Source of the DNA: Acidobacteriota bacterium
Lineage (GTDB): Bacteria; Acidobacteriota; Vicinamibacteria; Vicinamibacterales; CAVVIG01
DNA length: 64,000 nucleotides
NCBI GenBank assembly: GCA_018268955.1
Contig: JAFDVO010000013.1
Coordinates: 1-64,000, forward strand
Direction: 5' to 3'
Every line of letters starts with the position of its first letter. Position 1 is the first letter of the stretch. Positions 1 through 10,067 of this stretch are shown here, piece after piece. The notes beneath the pieces were generated by a model. That model was not told where the DNA came from. It worked only from the letters and a program-made list of their open reading frames with translations, and made no database searches. The position numbers and the translations under genes are program-made.

Positions 1-20
1 TACCTATGTTTCCGGTTGCA

Positions 21-145
21 CAGAACTCGGAACTCGGAAGTCAGAGCTGTTGCTGTGACGCGCCCCGAACGTCTGACCCCGCGGCAAACCTCGGTGCTCT
101 GTCCTGTGAGGCTCTGGACTCTGAGGTCTAACGTCTAACGTCCTG
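21..145. repeat. Intergenic heptamer-type repeat (left edge copy)
   Basis: The stretch holds tandem, slightly degenerate 7-base units of the type GGAACTC / GGAAGTC on the left. Related units of the inverted type (CTCTGGA, GTCTAAC) lie on the right, next to the stop of the M28 gene. The same family recurs at 4289, 21709, 24711, 33811, 33973 and 38941. Only intergenic copies were seen. No gene is visible in positions 1-134. Confidence 0.6.
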
Positions 146-1013
146 CTCGGAGCCGCTGTTCGATGCGGGGGAGTGCGGCGAGGAGCACGTCGCCGACGAC
201 CTGCAGGCTCCGCGCGCTCACGGCGTCGAGCGTGTCCAGCGGTGTGTGCCACTGCGGGTAATCGAGGTCGATGATGTCGACGGCTGGCACTCCCGCCTCG
301 AGGAACGGCTGGTGGTCGTCTTCGATCTCGGTGACCTCGTCCACGAAGTGCTGCTGCAGCTTCTGCTCGCGTGCCGCAGCCCAGATGATGTCGGTCAGCC
401 AGCGGGTGGAGTTGCCGTCCTGTCGGATGTTCAGATCGCGGTCGCCGATCATGTCGACGAGCAGAAGCGCCTTCAGTGTGGCGAGCGAGCCGTCCTGCTT
501 CGCGACCTGCACGTAGTGCCGGCTGCCGTACGTGTGGTTCGGAAACTCCCACTCGCCAATCGCCTCCTCGCCATCGAGGAACAGGAGCTCGATCGTGAAC
601 GGATTCCTGCGTGCTTTGAGCACGCGCGCCATCTCGAGGAGGAACGCGGCGCTCGAGCCGCCATCGCTGGCGCCGACGAACCGGAACTCCCGATAGCGCT
701 TCGTGTCGAAGTGGCCGGCGATCACGATCCGCTCCTGGCTCGCACCGGGGATCGTCGCGATCAGGTTGACCATGTGCAGACGGCCGGCCGGCCTGGTGTC
801 ATTCCACGCCTGTTCCCGTACGGGGACGTTCAGTTGTGCGAGCTGGGTCTTGATGTACTGGCGGGTCTGGTCGATGGCGGGGGAACCGGAGGGGCGAGGG
901 CCGAGGGCGACGAGGGCGCGGAGATGGTCCCAGGCCCGGCCCGAGTCGAAGCGCGGCGCCGCTGCAGTCGCCTGCAGCAGCACCAGCGCGAGGACCAGGA
1001 CCGGGCGGACCAC
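135..1013 (-). CDS. M28-family zinc peptidase, glutaminyl-peptide cyclotransferase-like
   Basis: This is a 292-aa secreted protein starting at GTG 1013, one base after the citrate synthase stop, so translation is probably coupled. A signal peptide covers about residues 1-19. The M28 metal-binding pattern is present in order: GHFDTK, GASDGGSS, FLDGEEA, LVDMIGD and a late WHTPLDT. The DGEEA followed by YGSRHY, and DDHQPFLEAGVP before WHT, resemble glutaminyl cyclases (which form N-terminal pyroglutamate) more than ordinary aminopeptidases. Family membership is clear from the motifs. The cyclase assignment is inference, and an aminopeptidase remains possible. The substrate is unknown. Confidence 0.8.
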   Translation of the reverse strand: MVRPVLVLALVLLQATAAAPRFDSGRAWDHLRALVALGPRPSGSPAIDQTRQYIKTQLAQLNVPVREQAWNDTRPAGRLHMVNLIATIPGASQERIVIAGHFDTKRYREFRFVGASDGGSSAAFLLEMARVLKARRNPFTIELLFLDGEEAIGEWEFPNHTYGSRHYVQVAKQDGSLATLKALLLVDMIGDRDLNIRQDGNSTRWLTDIIWAAAREQKLQQHFVDEVTEIEDDHQPFLEAGVPAVDIIDLDYPQWHTPLDTLDAVSARSLQVVGDVLLAALPRIEQRLRAGR

Positions 1014-1014
1014 G

Positions 1015-2307
<1,293 letters not shown>

Positions 2308-2361
2308 CACAGTCTCAAGTCGTCAATCCGGTGCTGGCGCGACGGCGATCCGGCCGGGCGG

Positions 2362-2559
2362 TCAGAACTCGGAGGTGTCCGTGTTGTCTTCGGCAACGGT
2401 GGCCGGGTGTACCGGTTCAGCCGCTACGCGATAGGTGCCGTCCGCCCAGTTCGCCAGGTCCAGCAGCTTGCAGCGCTCACTGCAGAACGGCCGCCACTTC
2501 GCCTCCACCGGGTGCTTCCGGCAGTAGACGCACAGGCGCGCCTCCTGAACTGGGGACAT
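2362..2559 (-). CDS. yacG: YacG-like zinc-binding protein (DNA gyrase inhibitor family)
   Basis: A 65-aa protein with the YacG zinc pattern: C-x2-C near residues 10-13, then FCSERCK giving C-x3-C, followed by LLDLANWADGTYRV, which is the typical LIDLGxW..g.Y.v tail of the family. In E. coli YacG binds GyrB and blocks DNA binding. Whether it does so here is inferred. The length matches the family. A GAGG lies a few bases before ATG 2559. It sits between phoU and gltA on the same strand. Confidence 0.9.
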   Translation of the reverse strand: MSPVQEARLCVYCRKHPVEAKWRPFCSERCKLLDLANWADGTYRVAAEPVHPATVAEDNTDTSEF

Positions 2560-2604
2560 CGCCTCATTCTAGCGAAAAAGACGGCGAGGGGGGCGTCCCG
2601 GGTC

Positions 2605-3296
2605 TTACGTTCGTGCGCCGCCCTGGGCCCCGGGATGCCGGACGTCCCTGGCGGAGACGATGAAGATGACGTCCTCGGCGATGTTGGTGGCGTGGTCGCC
2701 GATGCGCTCCAGGTGGCGGGAGACGAGGATCAGGTCGAGCGCGGGCTCGATCGTCGCCGGGTCCTGCAGCATGTACGTGAGCAGTTCCCTGAAGATCTGC
2801 GTCTTCAGCGCATCCAGCCGATCGTCCTCGTCAAGGACGTGCTGGGCGAGGTCCACGTCGCGCCGCACGAAGGCATCGAGGGCGTCGCGCAGCATGTTCT
2901 GCGCGATCTCGGCCATCAGCGGGATGTCGATCAGCTTCTTGACCGGCGGGTGGGTCGCGTAACGTGCGGCGGCCTGCGCGATGTTCACCGCCAGGTCGCC
3001 GACCCGCTCGAGATCGGTGTTGATCTTCACCGCGGCCACGATGGTGCGCAGGTCAGCCGCCATCGGCTGGAAGAGCGCGAGCAGCGTGAAGCAGCGACCG
3101 TCGATTTCGACGTGCAGCCGATTGACCGGGTCGTCGCCGGTCAGCACGCGCTCGATGCCCGAGCGGTTGCGGTCCACGAGTCCCTGCACCGCGAGGCGGA
3201 CGTTCTCCTCGGCCAACCCACCCATCTCCAGCAGGCGGGTTTTCAGCAGTTCGAGTTCGTCCTGAAAGTGGCGCGGCAGGCGCTCGACCGGTTCCA

Positions 3297-3297
<1 letters not shown>
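2605..3297 (-). CDS. phoU: Phosphate transport regulator PhoU
   Basis: A 230-aa protein made of two PhoU helical repeats. The start HFQDELELLKTRLLEMGGLAEENVRLAVQGL, the DDPVNRLHVEID segment and SRHLERIGDHATNIAEDVIFI near the C terminus are classic PhoU motifs carrying the conserved D/E metal-cluster residues. The ATG overlaps the pstB stop by one base (TGATG), so translation is coupled. In known systems PhoU links the Pst transporter to PhoR and silences the Pho response when phosphate is plentiful. Here pstB-phoU is separated from pstSCA by about 22 kb. Confidence 0.95.
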
Positions 3298-4121
<824 letters not shown>

Positions 4122-4127
4122 GCGTTC

Positions 4128-4170
4128 AGCCTACTCGGCGGCTGTGACGGCGGCGTTTCGGGACTGTTAA
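4128..4170 (-). promoter_or_regulatory. Pho-box promoter of pstB-phoU
   Basis: Reading the minus strand there are three consecutive 11-bp units: TTAACAGTCCC, GAAACGCCGCC and GTCACAGCCGC (4170 to 4138). A 4-base spacer CGAG follows, then TAGGCT as a -10-like hexamer (4133-4128). Units share AC at positions 4-5. The predicted start of transcription falls at about 4121, the pstB ATG. Confidence 0.75.
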
Positions 4171-4175
4171 TTCAA

Positions 4176-4250
4176 AGGGCAGGCGGGGCTGGCAGGGCAG
4201 GTAGGGCAGGTAGGGCAGGTAGGGCAGGTAGGGCTGGAAGGTAGGGCAGA
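4176..4250. repeat. G-rich nonamer array (GGGCAGGTA)n upstream of pstB
   Basis: Four perfect tandem copies of GGGCAGGTA lie at 4195-4230, flanked by degenerate copies. The spacing of GGG runs by 6-base loops fits a possible G-quadruplex on the plus strand. A close relative lies downstream of pstA at 28978-29055. Together with the hairpin at 4289 this fills the 222-base gap between pstB and phoX. Confidence 0.8.
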
Positions 4251-4288
4251 TTCAAGGGCGGGCAGAGCGGGCTGGACTGACAGCGCAG

Positions 4289-4326
4289 GATTCGGAGGTC
4301 AGCGCGGCGATGCTGACGTCCGAATC
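4289..4326. repeat. Inverted repeat of the heptamer family downstream of phoX
   Basis: GATTCGGAGGTCAGC at 4289-4303 pairs with GCTGACGTCCGAATC at 4312-4326 (14 of 15 positions) around an 8-base loop. It may fold as a 3'-end hairpin for phoX (minus strand, stop at 4344) but has no U-run. Confidence 0.65.
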
Positions 4327-4343
4327 CCGCGGATTGGTTGAGT

Positions 4344-5918
4344 CTAGCGCCCTCCCCAGCGATCGTCGTCGTCGAACCGATCGTCGTCGCGGCGGTCCCG
4401 GACCTTGAAGCCCGAGATCTTCACGAGCGCGCCGTGGTTACCCTTGCCGAGCGCGTCGTTCGCGGCGCGGTGCTGGATGTGCACCAGTGCCTGCTCGCCA
4501 GAGCCGAAGAAGATGAACCCGCTGGGCTCGGCACTCGTGTCGCGGATCGACGCGAAGCGCACGCAGCCATCCGACAGGTTGTCACCGTCGGCACCGTCCG
4601 GGAGGCAGATCCACATGTCGTTGCCGAGTGGCTGCTTCACGAGCGGATTCACGCTCGTCACGATCTCGGTCGGGCCATCCTCCAGGACGACGAGGTTGCC
4701 GGTCTTCGGCTGGAACGCGACGTTGTCGTACATCGCACGCTCCTGGCTGCCGGTGAGGAACCGGTCCACCGTGGGAATCGTGCCGGTCGTCGGGTTCGGG
4801 TTGGCCAGATCGGGCGGGTTCTCGGTCAGGCACATCACCTCGGCCTGCACATCACTCGTCTCGGCCAGCCCGCCGTTAAAGGCCATCCGGCCGGTATTGG
4901 CCCAGCACGCGCGGAACACGCCGTCGGCGAGTGCCACCGGATCCAGATCCATGTCCTCAGGCCGGTAGTAGCCGGTGAACTTCTGGAGCTTCTGCGCAGT
5001 CTGCAGCACGATGTTGCCGTTCACATCGATCACGTTGGCGCCGTTCACGTCGACGGCAACCCACGCGCCCTTGCCGGTTTCAGCACCCTGACCCCAGCGC
5101 GACGACGCCGAGGCTGCGACCCGCAGGCCGTACACCGTGCCCTGTGCCAGCGGTGACGCACCCGGGACCGTGATCGGGCCGTTGCCCGTGTAGGGGATGG
5201 CGGGCACGAACTTGTACACGCCGCCGCCCGCGTTGCCGTTGCTCGGCGCCAGTTCGTCCGCGTAGATAAGCGTGCCGTCCGGACCGACCGAGATCCCTTC
5301 GTAGGACAGCAGCCCGGTCGCCTTGCGCTTGACGAGATGCAGCGGGTCGGTGGTCGTGCCCGCGGCGCGGCTGGTCACTGTGATCGGCGACGTGATGTTC
5401 ACCGGGTCGATGATCTCGTAGAGGCCCCCATCGGCGCCGTTCTCTTCGCCGACCAGGATCGTGCCCCACGGCGTGCGGCGCACGGGGTCGCACGACGAGA
5501 GCCCCTTCACGATCGTCGTCGCGTTGGACGCCGCAGGCTGGCGCAGGTCGACGCGCACGACAGACGGGTCCGACGTTTCCTCACCGCAGACGAAGACATG
5601 TGTCGGACGATCGTCGTTCGGCCAGAAGGCGATCTGGTCGCCGGCGGACGGTACCGCGCTCGACACGAGCGACACACGCAGCCCGTCGGCGACGACGATG
5701 GCCTGCAGGTTGTCGGCACCGTCGTACGGTCCCGGGGCGCTCGCCTGGAGCGGACGGCGGAAGCCGAAGAGCTGTTCCGTGTGCGATTCGAGCTGGCGCT
5801 GAATGAAGGCGCCGAAGTCGGCCTTCGGTCCCTGGGCAAGCAGCGAGGGGGCGGTGAGGCCGGCCGCCGCCGCGAGTGCGGTCGGCAGCAGCGCGCGGCG
5901 GACGAGAGAGCGATGCAT
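4344..5918 (-). CDS. PhoX-like (DUF839) secreted phosphatase
   Basis: A 524-aa exported protein. ATG 5918 is chosen over an upstream in-frame ATG. It has AGGAGG (5928-5933) in front and opens a signal peptide with a twin-arginine (LVRRALLP) ending near LLAQ. The body has the PhoX/DUF839 pattern: SCDPVRRTPWGTILVGEE, GLLSYEGISVGPDGTLIYADE, YRPEDMDLDP and NLVVLEDGP. PhoX enzymes are Tat-exported, calcium/iron-dependent phosphomonoesterases. The Tat route here is inferred from RR only. A Pho-box-like direct repeat at 5995-6016 and the nearby pst and ppx genes support a phosphate role. Some DUF839 proteins have no proven phosphatase activity. Confidence 0.8.
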   Translation of the reverse strand: MHRSLVRRALLPTALAAAAGLTAPSLLAQGPKADFGAFIQRQLESHTEQLFGFRRPLQASAPGPYDGADNLQAIVVADGLRVSLVSSAVPSAGDQIAFWPNDDRPTHVFVCGEETSDPSVVRVDLRQPAASNATTIVKGLSSCDPVRRTPWGTILVGEENGADGGLYEIIDPVNITSPITVTSRAAGTTTDPLHLVKRKATGLLSYEGISVGPDGTLIYADELAPSNGNAGGGVYKFVPAIPYTGNGPITVPGASPLAQGTVYGLRVAASASSRWGQGAETGKGAWVAVDVNGANVIDVNGNIVLQTAQKLQKFTGYYRPEDMDLDPVALADGVFRACWANTGRMAFNGGLAETSDVQAEVMCLTENPPDLANPNPTTGTIPTVDRFLTGSQERAMYDNVAFQPKTGNLVVLEDGPTEIVTSVNPLVKQPLGNDMWICLPDGADGDNLSDGCVRFASIRDTSAEPSGFIFFGSGEQALVHIQHRAANDALGKGNHGALVKISGFKVRDRRDDDRFDDDDRWGGR

Positions 5919-5994
5919 CAGTTGAATCCTCCTGGAAGTGAGGCCCTGCAGCATGGGCACGCTGATGCTCGCGCACCGGCGTGAAGACGCGGTG

Positions 5995-6018
5995 ACGCTG
6001 ATGACAACACCGTGACAA
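5995..6018 (-). promoter_or_regulatory. Pho-box-like direct repeat upstream of phoX
   Basis: On the minus strand 6018-6001 reads TTGTCACGGTGTTGTCAT: two TTGTCA[CT] heptamers separated by 4 bp, i.e. an 11-bp period. This is the same layout as the enterobacterial Pho box. It lies about 80 bp upstream of the phoX ATG. No clear -10 follows at the usual 4-bp spacing. Confidence 0.7.
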
Positions 6019-6101
6019 CACCGCGAGGGGACCGGCACGACGTCAGCGGAATGGCAGCGCCAGCCGTGATCGCACGGTCAGGCGGCGTAACGTTCGTGTT
6101 G

Positions 6102-6974
6102 CTACGCCCGCGTCAGAGTACGGACCCAGGAGGCTGTGGTCATCGAGCACAGCCGCCCGGCCGTGCCGACCGCAGCGCGGCGAAGGACCCGGCTGCGCCG
6201 CTCTGCCGTCGTGCTGAGGCGAGCGCAGTCGAGGGCGGGCAGCAGCGTGGCGCCTTCGCTCGACACGTATTCGGCGAGCACGGCCAGGTTGTTTGCGTCG
6301 CCCAGCTGCCTGGCGCCTTTGATCAACGCTGAAGCCCCGGTCCCTCGCGGAAGGTCGCTGCGCCGGATCAACGACAGCTGCAGGCGAAGCGCGTTCAGCC
6401 GCCTGCGCCACCGATGGAACGCATCCGCGCTTCCTGTGCGCTGCGCCTGCACCAGGGCCTGACGACAGCGGCGGTGTGCGCGCATGAGTCCTGGCACGAG
6501 CGCGTCGATGCCGCTCCCGTCCAGCCGCCAGTGGCGCGTGTCGGCGACGATGCGCCGCACTCCGGGGATCAGCGCCGCGAGTGCCGCGTCCTTCCGCAAC
6601 GCGTCCGCCGTGCGCCGCCTCTGGAGCGCAACCCTCCTGCGGAGGTGTGCGCGGGTGCCGGGGAGGACCGCGGCCGGATCCGCCTCACTCAGTGCGTCAA
6701 GGGTCTCCATCATCACATCGAGATCACGGACTGGGGACAGGACACGCCTGACAGTGCGGAGCGCGGTGCGTGCGCGCTTCCACCCTGGTCCACCACCGGC
6801 GCGCGTCAGGTCGATCATGGCCGCCAGACGCTTGGTGCTCCTGCGCATGCGGTGGACCGCCGCCACGTCCAGCGACCCGGACTCCATCAACTCGAGGAGC
6901 CGCTCCAGTTCGATGCGGGCCGCACGGCGCAGTGCGTGCGCGACCGACGTGGACGTGAAGAGCGCAATGCGCAT
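6102..6974 (-). CDS. CHAD domain protein (polyphosphate-associated)
   Basis: A 290-aa alpha-helical CHAD protein. It starts with a His/Arg-rich helix. The segment DVAAVHRMRRSTKRLAAMIDL holds the conserved H-x-x-R-x-x-x-K-R pattern, and a second copy, DAFHRWRRRLNALRLQL, lies near residue 185. It also has many basic residues and VLSPVRDLDVMMETLDAL. CHAD domains are known to bind polyphosphate through these basic helices and localise to polyphosphate granules. It lies downstream of ppx and cytochrome c on the same strand, which fits a role in polyphosphate handling. No CYTH catalytic domain is fused to it. Confidence 0.88.
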   Translation of the reverse strand: MRIALFTSTSVAHALRRAARIELERLLELMESGSLDVAAVHRMRRSTKRLAAMIDLTRAGGGPGWKRARTALRTVRRVLSPVRDLDVMMETLDALSEADPAAVLPGTRAHLRRRVALQRRRTADALRKDAALAALIPGVRRIVADTRHWRLDGSGIDALVPGLMRAHRRCRQALVQAQRTGSADAFHRWRRRLNALRLQLSLIRRSDLPRGTGASALIKGARQLGDANNLAVLAEYVSSEGATLLPALDCARLSTTAERRSRVLRRAAVGTAGRLCSMTTASWVRTLTRA

Positions 6975-7037
6975 GGCGCGACGCCATCCTCGGACTGTCG
7001 ACGTGCCCGCGTCAAATGGCCAGGGTGAGCTGCCGCG

Positions 7038-7472
7038 TCATCGTGCCTCGCCTGCTGGTCCCTGGACCGTTTCCAGGTAGGCCACCAGGCGCGCGATCCG
7101 TTCCGTGACCGGCGTCTGGTTTGCCGATTTCGCCAAGGCATCACCCCAAACCGGCATCTCGGCGCCACCGTGGCCCTTCACGGGGGAGCGCCCGTCGATC
7201 ACGCGCGCGACCACGTCGGCCGGGTACTTGCCGCCGTTCCGCTTCGCAATCTGCGTGAGATCAGCCGGACGTTTCGTCAGGACACTGGCCATCGGGCCGT
7301 CGCCCTTCGCCGACTGACCATGGCAGGTTGCGCAGTAGAGCGAGAAGAGGGAACCGCCTCCTGGCGCTGCCGATTGCGCAGCGGTCGACACGGACAGACC
7401 GAACGACGCCAGGGCCACGAACGCGGACGCAAGGACGAGTGATTCATGTGAGGTGCTCGAGACGATGGCCAA
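7038..7472 (-). CDS. Secreted mono-heme c-type cytochrome
   Basis: About 144 aa. A hydrophobic export segment ([22 protein letters not shown]) precedes CATCHG, the CxxCH heme-c site. MPVW, about 60 residues later, supplies the likely axial methionine. The start is uncertain. TTG 7472 gives a normal-length signal peptide, and an ATG at 7514 would add 14 residues; neither has a Shine-Dalgarno. The 5' end overlaps a pyruvate kinase fragment on the other strand, so the original start may have been replaced by a rearrangement. It lies between ppx and CHAD on the same strand. The electron partner is unknown. Confidence 0.8.
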   Translation of the reverse strand: MAIVSSTSHESLVLASAFVALASFGLSVSTAAQSAAPGGGSLFSLYCATCHGQSAKGDGPMASVLTKRPADLTQIAKRNGGKYPADVVARVIDGRSPVKGHGGAEMPVWGDALAKSANQTPVTERIARLVAYLETVQGPAGEAR

Positions 7473-7707
7473 GACCGGCGTGCCGTCGCGAGCCGAAGTC
7501 ACCGATGCCGCCATGTCAGAACGCGCGGAGTGCGTGATGCTGAACAAGGGGCCGTTCGTGGTCGACGCCGTTCGCACGCTCGACGACATCCTCAGGCGCA
7601 TGCAGGCGCACCAGGCGAAGAAGCGGGCCATGATGCGTCCGCTGAAGGTGGCCGAGTCGGTGCTTGACGAAGTGCTTGGCGCACCACTCGAGACGGCAAT
7701 ACCGTGA
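7450..7707 (+). pseudogene. C-terminal fragment of a pyruvate kinase-like gene
   Basis: The plus strand encodes about 85 residues starting [19 protein letters not shown], continuing [16 protein letters not shown] and [19 protein letters not shown], and ending at TGA 7707. The first part matches the pyruvate kinase segment usually written ATQ.LE.M...P.PTRAE..DVA...dG.d.vMLs. Upstream in the same frame similarity stops abruptly at about 7450 and a stop lies at 7336, so the barrel and active site are missing. There is no start signal beyond a GTG at 7453. It is most likely a remnant left by recombination. Identification is by motif memory. Confidence 0.7.
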
Positions 7708-7736
7708 GCGCGGGCATTCACGACCGCGCGCGCGTG

Positions 7737-9416
7737 TCAGGCCCGTCGCTTCTCCGTCGGCGGCCGGCGCGCGGCGGCGCTCGCCGGCCGGATGCCACGG
7801 GCCAGCCCGCGGCTCGACCCCCGCTCTGGCGCTGAGGCCCGGACACGCCGCGTCGGGCCAGGCGTCGTGATCTCGGACCGGACCTGCACGGATTCGATGC
7901 GCAGCGGCTTCCCGAGGACCTCCGCCAACGGGGCCGCGTGGCGCGAGGCGGCCCACACCTCGAGTTCGGCATCGCCGGTCGCCTGCAGCACGAGCAGGAA
8001 CTCGTCGTCCCGTTCGTGCAGCGCGAGGCCCGTGACGATCAGCGAATGGCTGCGATCGAGCGTTTCGGCAAGCCGCAGCATCGACGCCAGCACGCGCACC
8101 GTGTCCCGCCGCTCCTTGGGCAGCTCGTTGAACTCCTCGTGCTCGCGTGATGGGACCGCACGGCGGTGATAGCGGGCCACCTGCGCGATGGTCTCCACCT
8201 CGAGCGGCTCGAACCCGCGCAGGTCGCCATTCCGGATCAGGTAATACGAATGCTTGTGATGCCGCTCGTAGCTGATGTGCACGCCGATGTCGTGCAGCAG
8301 GGAGGCGTACTCGAGCCATTCGCGCTCGCGGTCGGTCAGCCCGTGGATGGCGCGCGTCTCGTCGAACAGCGCCAGCGCCAGGGTGCCGATCCGCGTTGCG
8401 TGCTCCGTGACGTAGTTGCAGCGCTCGGCGAGTTCGATGACGCTCCGACGGCGCACGTCGGGGTAGCGCTCGGCCTGCGTGATTTCCTTCCGGTGCGCGG
8501 CGATGTAATCCAGGATGATGCCTTCGCGCAGCGACATGTCGCAGAGCGTGATCGCCTTTGCACCGAGCCGTCGCAGAATGACGTCGATGAGCACGGCGCC
8601 GGGCACGGCAATGTCGGCGCGGCGCGGCTCGAGGCCCGGTACGTCGAGCCGCTGCTCCATGTCGGCCTCGCACAGCATGCGACGGACACGACGGATCTGT
8701 CGCGCATCGATCCGTCGGTTCCTCAGCCCTGTCGGGACAGCGCCGTCCTCTTCGGCGGCGGCAATGGTGCCCACGCTGAGGATCGTGCCCGACGTGCCAA
8801 CGACGCGATCGAACCCCGCCTCGGCGATCTGCTTCAGGAACGGCTTCAGCTCCGCCTCGATATGGCGGACCATCTTGCGCTCGTGGTTGGGCGACAGCGG
8901 GTCGGACTTGACGAACCGCTCGCTCAGGCGGATGACGCCCAGCTTGAAGCTGCGTCCCTCCACGAGCATCGGGCCGGTCCCGTGCGTAATCTCCACGCTG
9001 CCGCCGCCAATGTCGACCGTGACCGCCACTTCGTTCGTGAGACCGAGGCCGTACGCCGCCGCCAGGTGAATCAGCCGCGCCTCCTCGGTGCCGCTGATCA
9101 CGCGTGCGCGGATGCCGGTCTGCTCGACGATCGCCTTGAGGAAGGCCCCGCCGTTCTCCGCTTCGCGCACGGCGCTCGTGGCCACCGCTTCGATGCGTTC
9201 CACCTGGTGCGATTCGGCCAGGCGGCGGAACTTCGACAGCACCTGCAGGGCGGCCTGCATGGCCTTGGGCGTCAGCGCCCGACCGTCGAGTCCGCCCGCT
9301 CCCAGCCTGACCATCTCCTTCTCGCGATCGATGATCTCGAACGAGAAGTCAGGACGGACGCGCACGACGATCATGTGCAGCGAGTTGGTGCCGATGTCGA
9401 TGGCGGCGAGGCGCAT
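7737..9416 (-). CDS. ppx: Exopolyphosphatase / pppGpp phosphatase (Ppx/GppA family)
   Basis: A 559-aa cytoplasmic enzyme. Residues 1-300 form the ASKHA fold: phosphate loop 1 AAIDIGTNSLHMIV at the start, ATSAVREAENGGAFL, and phosphate loop 2 VAVTVDIGGGSVEI. Residues about 310-500 form the HD-like helical domain with YASLLHDIGVHISYERHHKHSYYLI. The last 50 residues are basic and low in complexity. The family hydrolyses polyphosphate or pppGpp; which one cannot be told here. Nearby CHAD, PhoX and pst genes favour polyphosphate. TAATGT lies about 10 bp before ATG 9416, so a very short leader is possible. Confidence 0.93.
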   Translation of the reverse strand: MRLAAIDIGTNSLHMIVVRVRPDFSFEIIDREKEMVRLGAGGLDGRALTPKAMQAALQVLSKFRRLAESHQVERIEAVATSAVREAENGGAFLKAIVEQTGIRARVISGTEEARLIHLAAAYGLGLTNEVAVTVDIGGGSVEITHGTGPMLVEGRSFKLGVIRLSERFVKSDPLSPNHERKMVRHIEAELKPFLKQIAEAGFDRVVGTSGTILSVGTIAAAEEDGAVPTGLRNRRIDARQIRRVRRMLCEADMEQRLDVPGLEPRRADIAVPGAVLIDVILRRLGAKAITLCDMSLREGIILDYIAAHRKEITQAERYPDVRRRSVIELAERCNYVTEHATRIGTLALALFDETRAIHGLTDREREWLEYASLLHDIGVHISYERHHKHSYYLIRNGDLRGFEPLEVETIAQVARYHRRAVPSREHEEFNELPKERRDTVRVLASMLRLAETLDRSHSLIVTGLALHERDDEFLLVLQATGDAELEVWAASRHAAPLAEVLGKPLRIESVQVRSEITTPGPTRRVRASAPERGSSRGLARGIRPASAAARRPPTEKRRA

Positions 9417-9491
9417 GCTGTGTCCACATTACGCGGGTTCGGCCGTCCCGTCACTCCCCAGCGAGGTCCGGCGGAGGGCGGCACGGGGCAG

Positions 9492-9524
9492 GTAAACGGC
9501 ATGTAACTGCCCGGTCACGCGTGT
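9492..9524 (+). promoter_or_regulatory. Pho-box-like repeats upstream of sixA-histidine kinase
   Basis: Three in-register 11-bp units: GTAAACGGCAT, GTAACTGCCCG and GTCACGCGTGT. The 4-bp-spaced -10 seen at other sites is not obvious here; a CAATAG lies further down at about 9555. The ATG of sixA is 42 bp downstream. Confidence 0.65.
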
Positions 9525-9565
9525 CAGGCTTTGCGTTTGCACCGCACCTGCAGACAATAGAGCGC

Positions 9566-10063
9566 ATGGTCGAGCTGTACCTGATTCGCCACGCGGTTGC
9601 CGAAGAGCGCGGCGACGCCTGGCCGGACGATGCGCAGCGGCCGCTCACCGATGTGGGACGCACGCGGATGCGGAAGGTGGCTCAGGGCCTGGCGCGCGTG
9701 GGGATTGGATTGGACGTGATCCTCACCAGCCCGCTGGTGCGCGCCCGGCAGACCGCCGACATCGTGGCCGCCGCCTTCAAGCACCCTCCCGCGATCGTGG
9801 CGTTCGATGCCCTCTCGCCCGAGACGCCGCATGCGGACATCGTCGCGGGCTTGCGGCGGTACGGGAGAAAGAAGCGGGTCGCCCTGGTAGGACATGAGCC
9901 GGATCTGGGGCAGCTCGCCGGCCGGCTGCTCGGCATGAAGACGCCGGTCCCGTTCAAGAAGGGCGCGGTGTGCCGCATCGACGTCTCGAAGCTGCCGCCC
10001 ACCGCCCCCGGCACCCTGCAGTGGTTCGCGACGCCAGCGATGCTGCGGGCCATGCGCAAGTAG
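9566..10063 (+). CDS. sixA: SixA-type phosphohistidine phosphatase (histidine phosphatase superfamily)
   Basis: A 165-aa protein; ATG 9566 opens MVELYLIRHAVAEERGD, which places the catalytic RH at residues 8-9. The second phosphate-binding histidine is in ALVGHEPDLGQLAG. ILTSPLVRARQTADIV is the usual family motif. E. coli SixA removes phosphate from the HPt histidine of ArcB. A histidine kinase begins four bases after this stop, so the pair is an operon. A Pho-box-like repeat lies upstream. Confidence 0.88.
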   Translation: MVELYLIRHAVAEERGDAWPDDAQRPLTDVGRTRMRKVAQGLARVGIGLDVILTSPLVRARQTADIVAAAFKHPPAIVAFDALSPETPHADIVAGLRRYGRKKRVALVGHEPDLGQLAGRLLGMKTPVPFKKGAVCRIDVSKLPPTAPGTLQWFATPAMLRAMRK

Positions 10064-10067
10064 TCGC

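Noticed and set aside
4-552. 182-codon minus-strand frame at the left edge
   Set aside because: Overlaps the M28 gene in another frame and runs through the intergenic repeat; no domain.
7038-7721. Full 227-codon reading of the cytochrome frame
   Set aside because: The first 70 or more codons are the antisense of the pyruvate kinase fragment and place the export segment far inside the protein.
9417-9480. Pho box for ppx
   Set aside because: No 11-bp AC-containing units on the minus strand; the array at 9492 is oriented toward sixA.
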